The position numbers were made by a program, and so were the translations under genes. Below, in pieces: positions 23,758 to 23,974 of a stretch of 23,974 nt of DNA (position 1 is its first letter; each line of letters starts with the position of its first letter). The stretch covers positions 1-23,974 of the forward strand of contig JBKDZR010000032.1 in the NCBI GenBank assembly GCA_047971485.1. The letters are read 5' to 3'. Source of the stretch: JBKDZR01 sp047971485. Lineage in GTDB: Bacteria > Pseudomonadota > Alphaproteobacteria > Rhodobacterales > Rhodobacteraceae. The notes beneath the pieces were generated by a model, which was not told the DNA's origin, made no database searches, and saw nothing but the letters and a program-made list of their open reading frames with translations.

Positions 23758-23974
23758 ATGAGGAACAGCCGCTTTACCGGTCAAGGGGACCGTGGCCCCA
23801 GTGGGGCCGCGTAAGCCCCGCACCAGATCATCGGGATGATCAAGGAGCAAGAAGCAGGGCTTCCGACGGCGGAGGTCTGTCGCAAGCATGCCGGCCGTTA
23901 CGCCCTCGACCTGATGATGCGTAAGCGGCGGCCACGCCCCATTGACTTCGCACTTGCGCGGTCTCGCGGTGGGA
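23758..23974 (+). pseudogene. IS3-family orfA (helix-turn-helix transposase subunit), disrupted
   Basis: The frame begins MRNSRFTG at 23758 and resumes QIIGMIKEQEAGLPTAEVCRKH from 23824, both typical of IS3-group OrfA. Between them lie about 39 extra bases with an in-frame TAA at 23812-23814 and a GGCCCC/GGGGCC palindrome (23794-23799, 23803-23808). After CRKH the sequence (AGRYALDLMMRKRRPRP) no longer matches the expected helix-turn-helix continuation, so a deletion or rearrangement follows. The gene is non-functional as seen. Confidence 0.75.

Larger units (their letters stand above)
23692..23974 (+). mobile_element. IS3-family element, left end and decayed orfA
   Basis: The likely left inverted repeat starts TGACCTGCTCCCC at 23692. 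A leader with an 8-base hairpin follows, then orfA. The sequence begins immediately where the IS5 transposase homology stops, suggesting insertion of the IS3-type element into the IS5 copy. The right end is outside the window. Confidence 0.6.

Noticed and set aside
1..23974. CRISPR array, tRNA or rRNA genes
   Set aside because: No regularly spaced direct repeats and no cloverleaf or rRNA-like segments were seen on either strand.

Overview
The window looks like a chromosomal stretch from a marine-type alphaproteobacterium, most likely Rhodobacteraceae (Roseobacter group). The evidence is a TMAO-demethylase-type DUF1989-GcvT protein, a VPLPA-CTERM protein beside its exosortase, GC-rich coding sequence with strong third-position bias, and IS elements of a kind common in that group. 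The taxonomic call is an inference from gene families only.

Layout. (1) 1-4327, plus strand: the 3' part of a Tdm-like demethylase, a 456-base gap containing a strongly folded leader, a sodium:solute symporter, a 39-residue membrane peptide, an intrinsic terminator and a group II truncated hemoglobin. This part looks like uptake and breakdown of methylated amines. (2) 4429-13079, minus strand, read from right to left: a WecG/TagA-type glycosyltransferase, a GT2 glycosyltransferase, two tandem SGNH-type esterase paralogues, a VPLPA-CTERM surface protein, an exosortase fused to EpsI, and a large TPR protein. This is an exopolysaccharide/exosortase locus. (3) 13080-13747: a long divergent control region with several palindromes. 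(4) 13748-18042: a GT4 glycosyltransferase overlapping a 4'-phosphopantetheinyl transferase (plus), a membrane GT2 (minus) and a second GT4 (plus). (5) 18090-19184, minus: a DUF475/TerC-like membrane protein. (6) 19456-22951, plus: a tightly coupled four-gene cassette of GDPD-like protein, HAD phosphatase, double nucleotidyltransferase and single nucleotidyltransferase. It probably makes an NDP-activated precursor for a phosphodiester-type substituent. (7) 22953-23974: an IS5-family remnant interrupted by an IS3-family end, itself decayed.

How the genes fit together. Four glycosyltransferases plus the WecG-type enzyme would assemble a repeat unit. The nucleotidyltransferase cassette would supply an activated building block, the SGNH proteins would remove or transfer acyl groups, and the exosortase would process a surface protein that may be associated with the polymer. 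No flippase, polymerase, initiating sugar-phosphate transferase or outer-membrane exporter is visible, so the locus is incomplete here. The most unusual items are the cassette with three homologous nucleotidyltransferase domains, of which only one keeps the canonical nucleotide-binding loop, and the phosphopantetheinyl transferase coupled to a glycosyltransferase.
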